Positions 52,083 to 60,164 of a stretch of DNA of 64,000 nucleotides are shown piece by piece. The stretch lies in contig CAKULG010000002.1 in the NCBI GenBank assembly GCA_934667105.1, positions 1-64,000 of the forward strand. Direction: 5' to 3'. Positions within the stretch are counted from its first letter, which is position 1. Each line of letters begins with the position of its first letter. The stretch comes from an uncultured Clostridia bacterium (GTDB lineage: Bacteria > Bacillota > Clostridia > Christensenellales > Aristaeellaceae). Under the pieces are notes generated by a model. That model was not told the origin of the DNA and made no database searches. It saw nothing but the letters and a program-made list of their open reading frames with translations. A program made the position numbers and the translations under genes.

Positions 52083-52478
52083 ATGAATAAAAAGAAAATC
52101 GAGCTGCTGTCCCTTTCCATGCTGCTGATCGCCGGAATCGCGCTTTTTCTGTTTCTCTATTATCAGCCGTCCCTCACCGGAACCCGCGTGAAAAACCCAG
52201 ATTCCTACCTGCTGGACGCCCAGCGCATGAACGGAACGGACCGGCACACGCTGACGCTGAAAGCGGAGGACTCCCTGCACATTCACTTTAAAACGGAGGC
52301 GGGCGCGCTGCGCCTGGAAATAAAAGCGCCGGACGGGACGGCGCTGTATTCCGGCAACGGCACGGAAGCGAGAGATTTCACCGTGCGCATTCCTGAAAAC
52401 GGCGCGTACACCCTGACCGTGGAGGCGCGCCAGGCCCAGGGCACGCTGCATGTTCAGGCGCAAAGCGCCGACGAATAA
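52083..52478 (+). CDS. Small membrane-anchored protein of unknown function
   Basis: A 131-residue protein that I do not recognise. Residues 8-28 form a single membrane segment (LLSLSMLLIAGIALFLFLY), with the rest outside the cell. The outer part (about 50-130) looks like a small beta sandwich (LTLKAEDSLHIHFKTEAGAL, TVRIPENGAYTLTVEARQA), a pattern seen in pre-peptidase or emp24-like beta domains. AAGGAAGGAAATG stands before the start. Its position behind an autoregulated TetR gene suggests envelope stress or export control. Confidence 0.75.
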   Translation: MNKKKIELLSLSMLLIAGIALFLFLYYQPSLTGTRVKNPDSYLLDAQRMNGTDRHTLTLKAEDSLHIHFKTEAGALRLEIKAPDGTALYSGNGTEARDFTVRIPENGAYTLTVEARQAQGTLHVQAQSADE

Positions 52479-52557
52479 TGAATTTCCTATGAATTTGCTT
52501 CAGCACGTTGAGTAAGAATTTGTTTTCCCTACGCAAAAATATGTCAAGGAAAAACAC

Positions 52558-52585
52558 TTGACAAGCCATGAAAATCTGCTATAAT
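52558..52585 (+). promoter_or_regulatory. Sigma-A promoter of the ylxM-ffh operon
   Basis: TTGACA (52558-52563), 16 nt, TATAAT (52580-52585), about 60 nt before the ylxM start codon. Confidence 0.88.
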
Positions 52586-52646
52586 GGGAAGGCAATTTCG
52601 AAAGCATGCGGCCCGGGCCCTTCGCCCGGCAGGGAGGGAGAACGGA

Positions 52647-53021
52647 ATGGCGGCTGAATTAGAAGCCATGGAAAAACGGCTGTTCCGCTCCTGGCTGCTC
52701 GCTTTTTACGGCGAGATCCTCACAGAGAATCAGCGGGAAATGGCCCGCCTTCATTGGGAAGAGGATCTCACCTTCGCGGAAATCGCCCAACAATTTTCCG
52801 TCAGCCGCCAAAGCGTCCACGATACGGTCGCCCGGGTGGAAAAGCAATTGGAGGGGCTGGAGGAAAAGCTGGGAATGATTCGCCGCTTCCAGGCGGTGGA
52901 GGACGGCCTGGCCCGCTGCCGGGCGGAGCTGGCCCAGGTGCGCGCCCAGGCGGACACCCAGCCGCATCTTGCCGCCGCCAGGCAATGCATCGATCAACTG
53001 CTGGAGCAGGAGGAACGCTGA
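52647..53021 (+). CDS. ylxM: YlxM family helix-turn-helix protein
   Basis: A 124-residue sigma-70 region-4-like HTH protein. The conserved core is LTENQREMARLHWEEDLTFAEIAQQFSVSRQSVHDTVARVEKQL split over about residues 24-66, followed by a coiled helix. It is always linked to ffh in Firmicutes and is thought to modulate the signal recognition particle. The ATG at 52647 has GGGAGGGAG about 6 nt upstream; the Met before EKRLF is a second possibility. ffh starts 2 nt after its stop. Confidence 0.92.
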   Translation: MAAELEAMEKRLFRSWLLAFYGEILTENQREMARLHWEEDLTFAEIAQQFSVSRQSVHDTVARVEKQLEGLEEKLGMIRRFQAVEDGLARCRAELAQVRAQADTQPHLAAARQCIDQLLEQEER

Positions 53022-53023
53022 AA

Positions 53024-54355
53024 ATGGCTTTTGAGGGACTTTCCGAAAAGCTGCAAAACGCCTTTAAAAAGCTGACGGGCAAGGGCAAGCTGACGGAGCA
53101 AAATATCAAGGACGCGATGCGCGAGGTGCGCATGGCGCTGCTGGAAGCGGACGTCAACTACCTGGTGGTGAAGGATTTTATCAAGCGCGTCACCGAGCGG
53201 TGCATCGGCGCGGAGATTCTTGCCAATCTGAACGCCGGGCAGCAGGTGATTAAAATCGTCAACGAGGAGCTGACCAGCCTGATGGGCGGCTCCAACGCGA
53301 AGCTGACCTGGTCCTCCTCCGTGCCCACGATTTACATGCTCTGCGGCTTGCAGGGCGCGGGCAAAACCACCATGGCCGCCAAGCTGGCGGGCTATCTGCT
53401 CAAGCAGGGCAAAAAGCCCATGCTGGCCGCCTGCGATATTTACCGCCCCGCCGCCATCAAGCAATTGCAGGTGGTGGGCGAAAAGGTGGGCGTTCCCGTT
53501 TTTGAAAAGGGCACGCAGAGCCCCGTGAAAACTGCCCAGGAGGCAATCGATTACGCCCGCTATTACGGCCGGGACGTGCTGATTATCGATACTGCCGGCC
53601 GCCTGCATGTGGACGAAGCGCTGATGCAGGAACTGCAGGAGGTCAAGGCTACCGTCCGGCCCCAGGAAATTCTTCTGGTGGTGGACGCCATGACGGGCCA
53701 GGACGCGGTGAACGTGGCCAAATCCTTTGATGAAAAGCTGTCCATCGACGGCGTAATCATCACCAAGCTGGACAGCGACACCCGGGGCGGCGCGGCGCTT
53801 TCCGTGCGCGCGGTGACGGGCAAGCCCATCAAATTTGCGGGCACGGGCGAAAAGCTGGGCGATATCGAGCCCTTCCATCCCGAGCGAATGGCCTCTCGTA
53901 TCCTGGGCATGGGCGATATCCTGACCCTTATCGAAAAAGCCGCCGCTACCGCCGACGAAGAGGCCGCGGCCAAGCTGGCGGCCAAGAAAAACCCTGCGGA
54001 TTTCGATCTGAGCGATTTTCTGGATCAAATGAAGAAGATCAGGAAAATGGGGCCGCTGCAAAACGTGCTGGGCATGCTGCCCGGCATCGGCAGCAAGCTC
54101 AAGGACGTCGAGGTGGATGAAAAGGCCTTTAAAAAGCCCGAGGCCATCATCAACAGCATGACCCTCAAGGAGCGCCACAACCCCGGCATTCTCAACGCCT
54201 CCCGCCGCAAGCGCATCGCCGCGGGCGCGGGAGTGACGGTGCAGGATGTGAACGCGCTGATTCGCCAGTTTGAGCAGATGCAGAAAATGGTGAAGCAAAT
54301 GATGGGCAACAAGCGGGGCGCGCTGCGGGCAATGCGCAGCATGAACATCCGCTAA
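53024..54355 (+). CDS. ffh: Signal recognition particle protein Ffh
   Basis: A 443-residue SRP54 GTPase that delivers nascent membrane proteins to the translocon. The N domain (1-90) is followed by the G domain with GLQGAGKTT (G1), CDIYRPAAI, DTAGR (G3), TKLD (G4) and GTGEK (G5), and by the Met-rich M domain (about 300-443; MKKIRKMGPLQNVLGMLPG and the RNA-binding RRKRIAAGAGV). It is co-transcribed with ylxM and probably with rpsP. Confidence 0.98.
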   Translation: MAFEGLSEKLQNAFKKLTGKGKLTEQNIKDAMREVRMALLEADVNYLVVKDFIKRVTERCIGAEILANLNAGQQVIKIVNEELTSLMGGSNAKLTWSSSVPTIYMLCGLQGAGKTTMAAKLAGYLLKQGKKPMLAACDIYRPAAIKQLQVVGEKVGVPVFEKGTQSPVKTAQEAIDYARYYGRDVLIIDTAGRLHVDEALMQELQEVKATVRPQEILLVVDAMTGQDAVNVAKSFDEKLSIDGVIITKLDSDTRGGAALSVRAVTGKPIKFAGTGEKLGDIEPFHPERMASRILGMGDILTLIEKAAATADEEAAAKLAAKKNPADFDLSDFLDQMKKIRKMGPLQNVLGMLPGIGSKLKDVEVDEKAFKKPEAIINSMTLKERHNPGILNASRRKRIAAGAGVTVQDVNALIRQFEQMQKMVKQMMGNKRGALRAMRSMNIR

Positions 54356-54451
54356 CCCCCTTCCCCTGCCGGCGGGCCCGGCGTCTACGCAGCGGTTATC
54401 ATATTCATTATGATTACCATAGATTATTCAAAATTAGGGAGGAACACTACC

Positions 54452-54700
54452 ATGGCCGTGAAAATTCGTCTCAAGAGAATGGGTATGAAAAAGCATCCCT
54501 TCTATCGCATCGTTGTCGCGGATGTGCGCAGCCCCCGGGATGGCCGCTTCATCGAAGAAATCGGCTACTACGATCCCATGAAGCAGCCCGCCGAAATCAA
54601 GGTGGACAATGAAAAGGCCGCCACCTGGATGAAGAACGGCGCGCAGCCCACGGATACCGTCCGGGTGCTGCTGAAGAAGTCTGGCGCGATCGAAGGCTGA
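54452..54700 (+). CDS. rpsP: 30S ribosomal protein S16
   Basis: An 82-residue ribosomal protein. MAVKIRLKRMGMKKHPFYRIVVAD and the RDGRFIEEIGYYDP segment are diagnostic. The start at 54452 has AGGGAGGA about 8 nt upstream; an in-frame ATG at 54410 lies in the leader and is not conserved. It is followed 26 nt later by khpA. Confidence 0.98.
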   Translation: MAVKIRLKRMGMKKHPFYRIVVADVRSPRDGRFIEEIGYYDPMKQPAEIKVDNEKAATWMKNGAQPTDTVRVLLKKSGAIEG

Positions 54701-54726
54701 GTTGTCCAGCGCGGAAAGGAAAATCC

Positions 54727-54954
54727 ATGCGTGAACTCGTCCTGTTTCTGGCAAAATCTCTGGTGGATCAGCCCGACGCCGTGCAAGTGACGGAAACGGA
54801 AGGCCCGGAAGCTATCATTCTGGAGCTCACCGTCGCGCCGGAGGATATGGGCAAGGTCATCGGTAAGCAGGGGCGCATTGCCAAGGCCATCCGCACGGTG
54901 GTCAAGGCGGCGACGGATAAAACCGCCAAGCCCGTGTTTGTCGAAATTCAGTAA
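54727..54954 (+). CDS. khpA: KH domain RNA-binding protein KhpA
   Basis: A 75-residue single KH-domain protein with the GxxG loop in VIGKQGRIAKAIRTVV. KhpA with KhpB binds small RNAs and mRNAs in Firmicutes. It has the usual position between rpsP and rimM. A GGAAAGGAAA site precedes the ATG. A T-run hairpin follows within 12 nt of the stop. Confidence 0.96.
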   Translation: MRELVLFLAKSLVDQPDAVQVTETEGPEAIILELTVAPEDMGKVIGKQGRIAKAIRTVVKAATDKTAKPVFVEIQ

Positions 54955-54965
54955 AAATGGCAGTG

Positions 54966-54997
54966 AACGGGCGGATCTGTGCCGCCCGTTTTTCTTT
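54966..54997 (+). terminator. Intrinsic terminator or attenuator inside the khpA-rimM gap
   Basis: AACGGGCGG and CCGCCCGTT pair perfectly (9 bp) around ATCTGTG and run into TTTCTTT. It lies 11 nt after khpA and 45 nt before rimM, so it would divide the operon into ffh/rpsP/khpA and rimM/trmD parts. Confidence 0.82.
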
Positions 54998-55041
54998 GCC
55001 TGTTTCGGTCGAAAATCAAGCGCAAGGAGCGAAAAATAAAC

Positions 55042-55569
55042 ATGCTTTCATCCCATTTGCTGATAGGTCAGGTGCTGCGGCCCCAGGGCGTGAAGGGCCA
55101 GGTGAAAGTGCGCCCGGAGACGGATTGCCCGGCGCGGTTCGCGGCGCTGGAAACGGTGTATTTACAGCGGGACGGGGCCTTTCTGCCCGTATCCGTGGAG
55201 GATGTGAGCGTCCGGGAGGACGGCGTATACCTGCGCCTGGACGGGGCCCAGGATCGGGACGCGGCGGAAAAGCAGCGGAACTGGATGCTGTATGTCGCCC
55301 GGGAAAACGCCCGCCCGTTGGAGGAAAACGAAACCTTCATCTGCGATCTCATCGGCTGCCGCGCGCTGGATCGAAAGGGAAACGAGTTGGGCGTGGTGCG
55401 GGATATTTTGCAGCCCGGCGGGAACGACGTTTACGTTATCAAAACCCCAAAAGGCGAAATGCTGCTGCCCGCCCTGCGCTTCGTCATTCCCCAGGTGCAT
55501 CCCGAGGAAGGGTACATCCTGGTGGACGAAAGCACGCTGCCCCAGGTGGCCGTTTGCGATTGGGAATAA
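55042..55569 (+). CDS. rimM: Ribosome maturation factor RimM
   Basis: A 175-residue 16S processing factor that binds S19. The N-terminal barrel has LIGQVLRPQGVKGQVKVRPETD and the C-terminal PRC barrel has LIGCRALDRKGNELGVVRDIL and a PALRFVIPQV end. The ATG at 55042 is 12 nt after AAGGAGC, a rather long gap. trmD starts 27 nt after its stop. Confidence 0.96.
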   Translation: MLSSHLLIGQVLRPQGVKGQVKVRPETDCPARFAALETVYLQRDGAFLPVSVEDVSVREDGVYLRLDGAQDRDAAEKQRNWMLYVARENARPLEENETFICDLIGCRALDRKGNELGVVRDILQPGGNDVYVIKTPKGEMLLPALRFVIPQVHPEEGYILVDESTLPQVAVCDWE

Positions 55570-55596
55570 GCCGTCCGCTGTTTGAGGAAACGCCGC

Positions 55597-56373
55597 ATGA
55601 CGATTGATATTTTAACCATTTTTCCCGAGATGTTCCAGGGGGTGCTGAACGCCAGCATTCTGGGCCGCGCCCGGGCCAAGGGGCTGCTGACCATCGAAGC
55701 CACAGATATTCGCCCCTATTCCGAAAGCAAGCATAAAAACACCGACGATTACCCCTTCGGCGGCGGGGCGGGCATGCTGATGACCCCCCAGCCCATCGCC
55801 AGCGCCATTCGGGATGTGTGCCGCAGGCGGGGCGTTCGCTGTCCGGCGCGGGACGGCGGCGCGGAAAGCCCGGAGGAAGCGGCGCTGCCCGCCGCCAAGC
55901 GCATCTATCTTTCCCCCCGGGGCGTGCCGCTGACCCAGAAGCTGGCTCAGGAACTGGCCCAGGAGGAAGAATTGATCCTGCTCTGCGGCCATTACGAGGG
56001 GGTGGATCAGCGGGTGCTGGATCGGTATATCGATCTGGAAATTTCCATCGGCGATTATGTGCTTACCGGCGGCGAGCTGGGGGCCATGGTGCTGGCGGAT
56101 TGCGTGGCCCGGCTGGTGCCCGGGGTGCTGGGCAGCGAGGAGAGCCCCCAGGATGAGAGCTTTTCCGCCGCCGGGCTGCTGGAATACCCCCAGTATACGC
56201 GCCCCCGGGTATTCGAGGGGATGGAGGTTCCCGAGGTGCTGCTCAACGGCGACCACGCCAAAATCGCCGCCTGGCGGCGGGAGCAGGCCCTGCTTGTCAC
56301 CCAGGCACGGCGGCCCGAACTGCTGCAAACCGCGCCCCTGACCGAAAAGGAGCGCCGGGCGCTGGGGCTTTAA
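55597..56373 (+). CDS. trmD: tRNA (guanine37-N1)-methyltransferase
   Basis: A 258-residue SPOUT methyltransferase. MTIDILTIFPEMFQ, the YPFGGGAGMLM loop, the knot region LILLCGHYEGVDQRVLD and DYVLTGGELGAM, and the LLEYPQYTRP motif are complete. A short insertion at about residues 80-98 (RRRGVRCPARDGGAESPE) is longer than in B. subtilis. Its stop overlaps that of the convergent spoIVFB-like gene by 4 nt. The usual next gene rplS is absent here. Confidence 0.97.
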   Translation: MTIDILTIFPEMFQGVLNASILGRARAKGLLTIEATDIRPYSESKHKNTDDYPFGGGAGMLMTPQPIASAIRDVCRRRGVRCPARDGGAESPEEAALPAAKRIYLSPRGVPLTQKLAQELAQEEELILLCGHYEGVDQRVLDRYIDLEISIGDYVLTGGELGAMVLADCVARLVPGVLGSEESPQDESFSAAGLLEYPQYTRPRVFEGMEVPEVLLNGDHAKIAAWRREQALLVTQARRPELLQTAPLTEKERRALGL

Positions 56374-57260
56374 GGCGCGTTTTTCGCGGCCAGGTATTCC
56401 CCCAGGGTGCGCGCGTTTTCGCCGCCATCCAGCAGAAAATCGCACAGCGCCTTTTCATCCAGCCCGCCCAGACGGCCCAGGCCGTCCGCGGCGACCACCT
56501 GCACCCAGTGATATTTCCCCGGGGAAAGCAGGGCCGTCACCTCCCGGGGCGTGGCCCCCTCCCCTATCGCCAGCACCTCCACCGGCAACCGGTCGCCCTT
56601 TTCCAGCCGCAGCCTGCGCCCGATAAGCGAAGAAATATATCGGGGCAGGCTTTGTTTATTTTCCTGATACGCCGCGTAAAGAAGATACAACCCGCCGAAG
56701 GCAGGGGAGAAATTCAATTCGCCCCGCCATGCATAAACGACCGATAGCAGACACAGCGCGCTCCCGGCGGCGTATCCCGCATATACCAACCAGCGATTCG
56801 CCCGGGCGAAGGGCATGCGGCGCGTCAGCAGGGCGCGAAGCATACGCCCCCCGTCCAGGGGCAAGGCGGGCAGCAGATTGACCGTCAGCATAAACAAATT
56901 GCCGCGAAAAAAGCCCGCAGTAAAATCAAAATTCGCCCACCCCGTCCGCAGCAGGGGCAGCGCCAGGCAGCAGCCCACCAGGCTGAAAAGCGGCCCGCCC
57001 AGCGCCAGAAAAAACGCCTGGCCCGGGGAAAGCCCCTCCATCTGCTCCACCGCCATCACCCCGCCGTAAGGGGTGATTTCTATTTCCAGGATGCGAACGC
57101 GCCAAAGTCGCGCAGCCAGCAGATGCCCGCTCTCATGCAGCGCAAGCGCCGCCAGGGCGGGAAACAGGGCGGAAAATCGCCCCAGCAGCGCCGTCACGCC
57201 CCAGAACACAGGCAGCAGGGGATGCAGCCGCACGCGCACCCCGCCTATGCGAAAGCTCAT
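56370..57260 (-). CDS. SpoIVFB-like M50 site-2 protease
   Basis: A 296-residue membrane metalloprotease. The zinc motif is ALHESGHLLAA (HExxH, about residue 41), with the second metal site NLLPALPLDGGRML (about 131-144). The first 200 residues hold the membrane segments. The C-terminal about 90 residues resemble a CBS-type domain (LPVEVLAIGEGATPREVTALL). In spore formers SpoIVFB cleaves pro-sigma-K in the mother cell. Its ATG overlaps the stop of the SpoIVFA-like gene (ATGA), the classic operon order. Confidence 0.88.
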   Translation of the reverse strand: MSFRIGGVRVRLHPLLPVFWGVTALLGRFSALFPALAALALHESGHLLAARLWRVRILEIEITPYGGVMAVEQMEGLSPGQAFFLALGGPLFSLVGCCLALPLLRTGWANFDFTAGFFRGNLFMLTVNLLPALPLDGGRMLRALLTRRMPFARANRWLVYAGYAAGSALCLLSVVYAWRGELNFSPAFGGLYLLYAAYQENKQSLPRYISSLIGRRLRLEKGDRLPVEVLAIGEGATPREVTALLSPGKYHWVQVVAADGLGRLGGLDEKALCDFLLDGGENARTLGEYLAAKNAP

Positions 57261-57916
57261 GGGGCCGCCTCGGGCAGGGGCTGAATCCAGGCGGTGGGAT
57301 CCACGCTGCGCCCCTCCCGGCGCACCTCCACGGCCGCCTCCTTGCTTTCCATCAGCCACCCAATGCACGTTCCTTGGGCGACGGCGTCCCCCTCCGCCGT
57401 TTCCACGCTTTCCAGATTATAATACAGCGTTTCCAGCCCGTCCTGATGCCGAATCCGCAGCACCTTTTCCCCGTCCGGACCGTAGCTCAGGCTCATCACC
57501 TGACCGTCCGCCAGAGCGTATACCCGTCCGTCCGCCCCAGGCTGATACCCCAGATAGGGTTCGCCCTCCGACCAGGCATGACACAGCGCCCCGGCGCTGG
57601 GGGCGCGCAGGCTGTAAGCCGCCGGGCTGTCGAAAAAGACGGAAACCGTTTCCGGAAACAGATTGCTGACAAATTCAATCCGTCCCAACGTTTCATCCCA
57701 GGGCGGCGGTTCCAGCATCTCCTGCACGGCGGTGAGCACGCTTCTTCCTGAGGGCAGCTGTTCGCTGCGCAGGGCGGTCACGGCGATGAGCAGCATTCCG
57801 GCCAGCGCCGCATTCCGGGCCAGCTTTTCAAGAAAGGATGGCTTCGGCTCCTGGGGCAGATATTCCAGCTTGCTGGACGGCGCGGAAGCGTCGCCCCGAA
57901 AATTTTTCTTTATCAT
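57257..57916 (-). CDS. SpoIVFA-like protein with degenerate M23 (LytM) domain
   Basis: A 219-residue bitopic protein: a cytoplasmic N terminus, one membrane segment at about residues 35-53 (AALAGMLLIAVTAL), and an outer LytM-like domain (about 110-215; GRVYALADGQVMSLSYG, LETLYYNLESVETAEGD and GTCIGWL). The zinc-binding His of active M23 peptidases is replaced in YYNL, as in SpoIVFA. GGAGGGGAG is 5 nt before ATG 57916; a longer upstream frame is not conserved. Coupled to the SpoIVFB-like gene, it would hold that protease inactive until signalled. Confidence 0.85.
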   Translation of the reverse strand: MIKKNFRGDASAPSSKLEYLPQEPKPSFLEKLARNAALAGMLLIAVTALRSEQLPSGRSVLTAVQEMLEPPPWDETLGRIEFVSNLFPETVSVFFDSPAAYSLRAPSAGALCHAWSEGEPYLGYQPGADGRVYALADGQVMSLSYGPDGEKVLRIRHQDGLETLYYNLESVETAEGDAVAQGTCIGWLMESKEAAVEVRREGRSVDPTAWIQPLPEAAP

Positions 57917-57976
57917 GCTTCTCCCCTCCAAACGCTTCCAGCATATGCGGCGCGTGAAGGAAAAATACGGGGTACA

Positions 57977-58077
57977 GGGAACCGCTCTCATTGAGCGGCC
58001 GCCCCGCGCCCCGCAAGAGAAAGCCGTATCGGAAACGCGGAGAGAAGGAAACCCTCTTGTCTCTCCGTCAGCGAAAG
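57977..58077 (+). repeat. Diverged dispersed intergenic repeat
   Basis: A partial hairpin GGGAACCGCTC, TCATT, GAGCGGCCGCCCC (57977-58005) is followed by a tail (58013-58077) with GCAAGAGAAAGCCGTAT and TCTCTCCGTCAGCGAAAG. It matches the tail of 15258-15323 better than the core. Unlike most copies, its core is not just after a stop codon; it lies upstream of the spoIVFA start and beyond the rsgA stop. Confidence 0.65.
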
Positions 58078-58098
58078 CCCACCACGCCGTTTCGTTTT

Positions 58099-59127
58099 TT
58101 ATGGCTTGCGCGGAGCGCGCGTCTGCTTGGCCAGCGCCTTTCTGCGCTTGCTGATATCCGTCCATTCCGCCTTACTTTTCCGCTGGCCCTCCCTGCGCAG
58201 CAGCAGGTATTGCTCCAAGGCCTTGGGCTTCAGGCGGCCCGCCCGCAGCGCCTCCTGCACGGCGCAGCCCGGTTCCGCGCCGTGGGAGCAATCCCGGAAG
58301 CGGCAGAACTGGGCCAGGCGTTCAATTTCTTCAAAGGTGGTCTTCACCCCCTCCTCTGCGTCCATCAGGCCCAGTTCGCGCATGCCGGGGGTGTCCATAA
58401 TCATCGCGCCGTTTTCCAGGGCGATCAGCTGCCGCCGGGTGGTGGTGTGGCGGCCCTTGCTGTCCGCCTGGCGGATGCCGTTCACATCCATGATTTCCCG
58501 GCCCGCCAGGGTGTTCACCAGGGTGGATTTTCCCACCCCGGAGGAGCCTAGAAACACCGTGACGCTGCCCGGGCGCAGGAAAGCGCGCAGAGGCTCCAGC
58601 CCCGCCCCCTGCCGGGCGCTGACGGGGTAAACAGGGCAATCCCCCGAAACGGCCCGGGCGGCGGATAGGTATTCCTCCGGGTTGGGGGCCGCATCGCATT
58701 TGGTCAGCACCACGGCGTATTGCGCCCCGCTCTGCCGGGCGGCGGCCAGATAGCGGCGCAGCCGGTTTTCATTAAAATCGTGGTTGGCGGAGGTGAGAAT
58801 CATCACGGTATCAAAATTCGCGGCGACGGCCTGGGGCTGGCCGGGATGAAAGGCATCGAAGCGCTGGAAAAAGGTTTTCCGTGGCAGCGTATCCTCAATC
58901 ACGCTCTCCCCCGCCGGATTGCGGCGATACGCAACGAAATCTCCCACGGTGGGATAGGGCGCGCCGCCCTGGTGATAATAGACGGAGGCCTTGAGCCGGG
59001 CGCGGCATTCCCCCATCTCGGTAAGCAGGTGATACGCTTCTTTGAAAACGGCGGATACGCGGGCCACCTGCAGGCCGCCGTCCATGGCGTTGGCGTTGTT
59101 GATTTTTTCTAATTCGTTCAATTGCAT
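58099..59127 (-). CDS. rsgA: Ribosome small subunit-dependent GTPase A
   Basis: A 342-residue circularly permuted GTPase used in 30S maturation. The order is OB fold (about 35-85), TKCD (G4), PVSARQG (G5), GSSGVGKSTL (G1), DTPGM (G3) and a C-terminal zinc region CRFRDCSHGAEPGC. It ends in a basic RRKALAKQTRAPRKP tail. The start 59127 has AAAGGAG 6 nt upstream; an earlier frame extends into a terminator hairpin and was rejected. Confidence 0.95.
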   Translation of the reverse strand: MQLNELEKINNANAMDGGLQVARVSAVFKEAYHLLTEMGECRARLKASVYYHQGGAPYPTVGDFVAYRRNPAGESVIEDTLPRKTFFQRFDAFHPGQPQAVAANFDTVMILTSANHDFNENRLRRYLAAARQSGAQYAVVLTKCDAAPNPEEYLSAARAVSGDCPVYPVSARQGAGLEPLRAFLRPGSVTVFLGSSGVGKSTLVNTLAGREIMDVNGIRQADSKGRHTTTRRQLIALENGAMIMDTPGMRELGLMDAEEGVKTTFEEIERLAQFCRFRDCSHGAEPGCAVQEALRAGRLKPKALEQYLLLRREGQRKSKAEWTDISKRRKALAKQTRAPRKP

Positions 59128-59168
59128 TTTTTTCTCCTTTTCGTTCAGGCGCGTTTTTTCCCACGCAA

Positions 59169-59218
59169 AAAGCCATGAAAGCAGCGTTTTTCGGCTGTTT
59201 CCATGGCTTTGTTTTTTT
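59169..59218 (-). terminator. Bidirectional hairpin terminator ahead of rsgA
   Basis: AAAGCCATG and CATGGCTTT pair, with a further GAAAGCAGC/GGCTGTTT inner stem containing a bulge. On the minus strand TTTTTGCG follows, and on the + strand GTTTTTTT follows. It probably ends the dnaG-sigA operon. The rest of 59128-59442 shows no supported gene. Confidence 0.7.
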
Positions 59219-59442
59219 GCCTTAGAAATGCGCGGGCTCGTCGCTTTGGGAAAGGGCATTGCAAACAAAAGGGGACTCCCTTTTCTTGCGCCCAGGTTAT
59301 GCAGTTTACCGGGTCAGCACCACCGAATCCATTTTTTTCTGCATAATACATTTCCCCTTTCAGCGATAAATTTTCCTCGGGCGCGGCCCAGATTTTTCGC
59401 GCCCGGAGGCATGCGCAGCACCCGGCGTCCGGGAGCGGAGCG

Positions 59443-60147
59443 TCAGATCACGATGAGCAGCCGACCGCAGGTTTCGCACTCCACCAACTCGCCCGCTTTA
59501 ATCTTACGGGATACCGCGGAGGGCAGCGACATATTGCAGCCTCCGCACTGGTCGCCGTAAAGCTGGGCCAGGGGCGGCACGCAATGGCGCTTGATGGTGC
59601 GATAGCGCTCCATCAATTCCGGCTCGATGGGCTGCGCCTTTTCCTCCGCCGCCTTCCGAAGGCCCTCCAGTTCCTGATTGGATTTTTTATATTCCTCGTC
59701 ATAGGTGACCTTCAGCTTATCAAATTCGCCTTTAGCCTTGGCCGCACGCACGCGCACATCGTGCTGCAGGCGTTCGCGGTCGCCCGCATCCTTGCGGATG
59801 CGCTTAATTTCCTGCTCGTAGGCGGTAAGATTATTCTGGAAACGGCGCACATCGGCAAGGAACTGCTGCAAACCCTCGCTGTCCGTGGGAGGATCGCTTT
59901 CCAGCTTGTTCTGAAGGGAGCGCAGCTGATCGTCCGTCATGGAAACGGCGTCCTTCAGCGCCTCCAGGCGATCGGCCATGGCGGCCACCTCGCCCTCGAT
60001 ATGCTTCATCACGTTTTGCTGCTCCAGCAGATAATCGCGATATTTCACAAGCTTCTGGCGGGTGGGCGAACGCTTGATGGCGTTTTCCACCTTGGACGCC
60101 GCCATATCGGCCTGTTGATAATCCCACAAAAGGTGCAACTGATCCAT
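59443..60147 (-). CDS. Zinc ribbon domain protein (C4-type, CT398-like)
   Basis: A 234-residue protein made of a long antiparallel coiled coil (about residues 10-180) and a C-terminal zinc ribbon with CGGCNM and CETCG (about 203-227). This pairing is the zf-RING_7/CT398 family, whose role is unknown; links to flagellar or transcription factors have been proposed for relatives. It follows the Nif3-like gene by 17 nt on the same strand in the conserved Firmicutes neighbourhood of sigA. Confidence 0.9.
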   Translation of the reverse strand: MDQLHLLWDYQQADMAASKVENAIKRSPTRQKLVKYRDYLLEQQNVMKHIEGEVAAMADRLEALKDAVSMTDDQLRSLQNKLESDPPTDSEGLQQFLADVRRFQNNLTAYEQEIKRIRKDAGDRERLQHDVRVRAAKAKGEFDKLKVTYDEEYKKSNQELEGLRKAAEEKAQPIEPELMERYRTIKRHCVPPLAQLYGDQCGGCNMSLPSAVSRKIKAGELVECETCGRLLIVI

Positions 60148-60164
60148 GTTTCTGCCTCCTTATC

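Noticed and set aside
59145..59351. A 68-codon minus frame in the gap ahead of rsgA, and a 12-codon frame inside it
   Set aside because: It crosses a strong hairpin terminator, the ribosome site is too close to the start, and no conservation can be shown.
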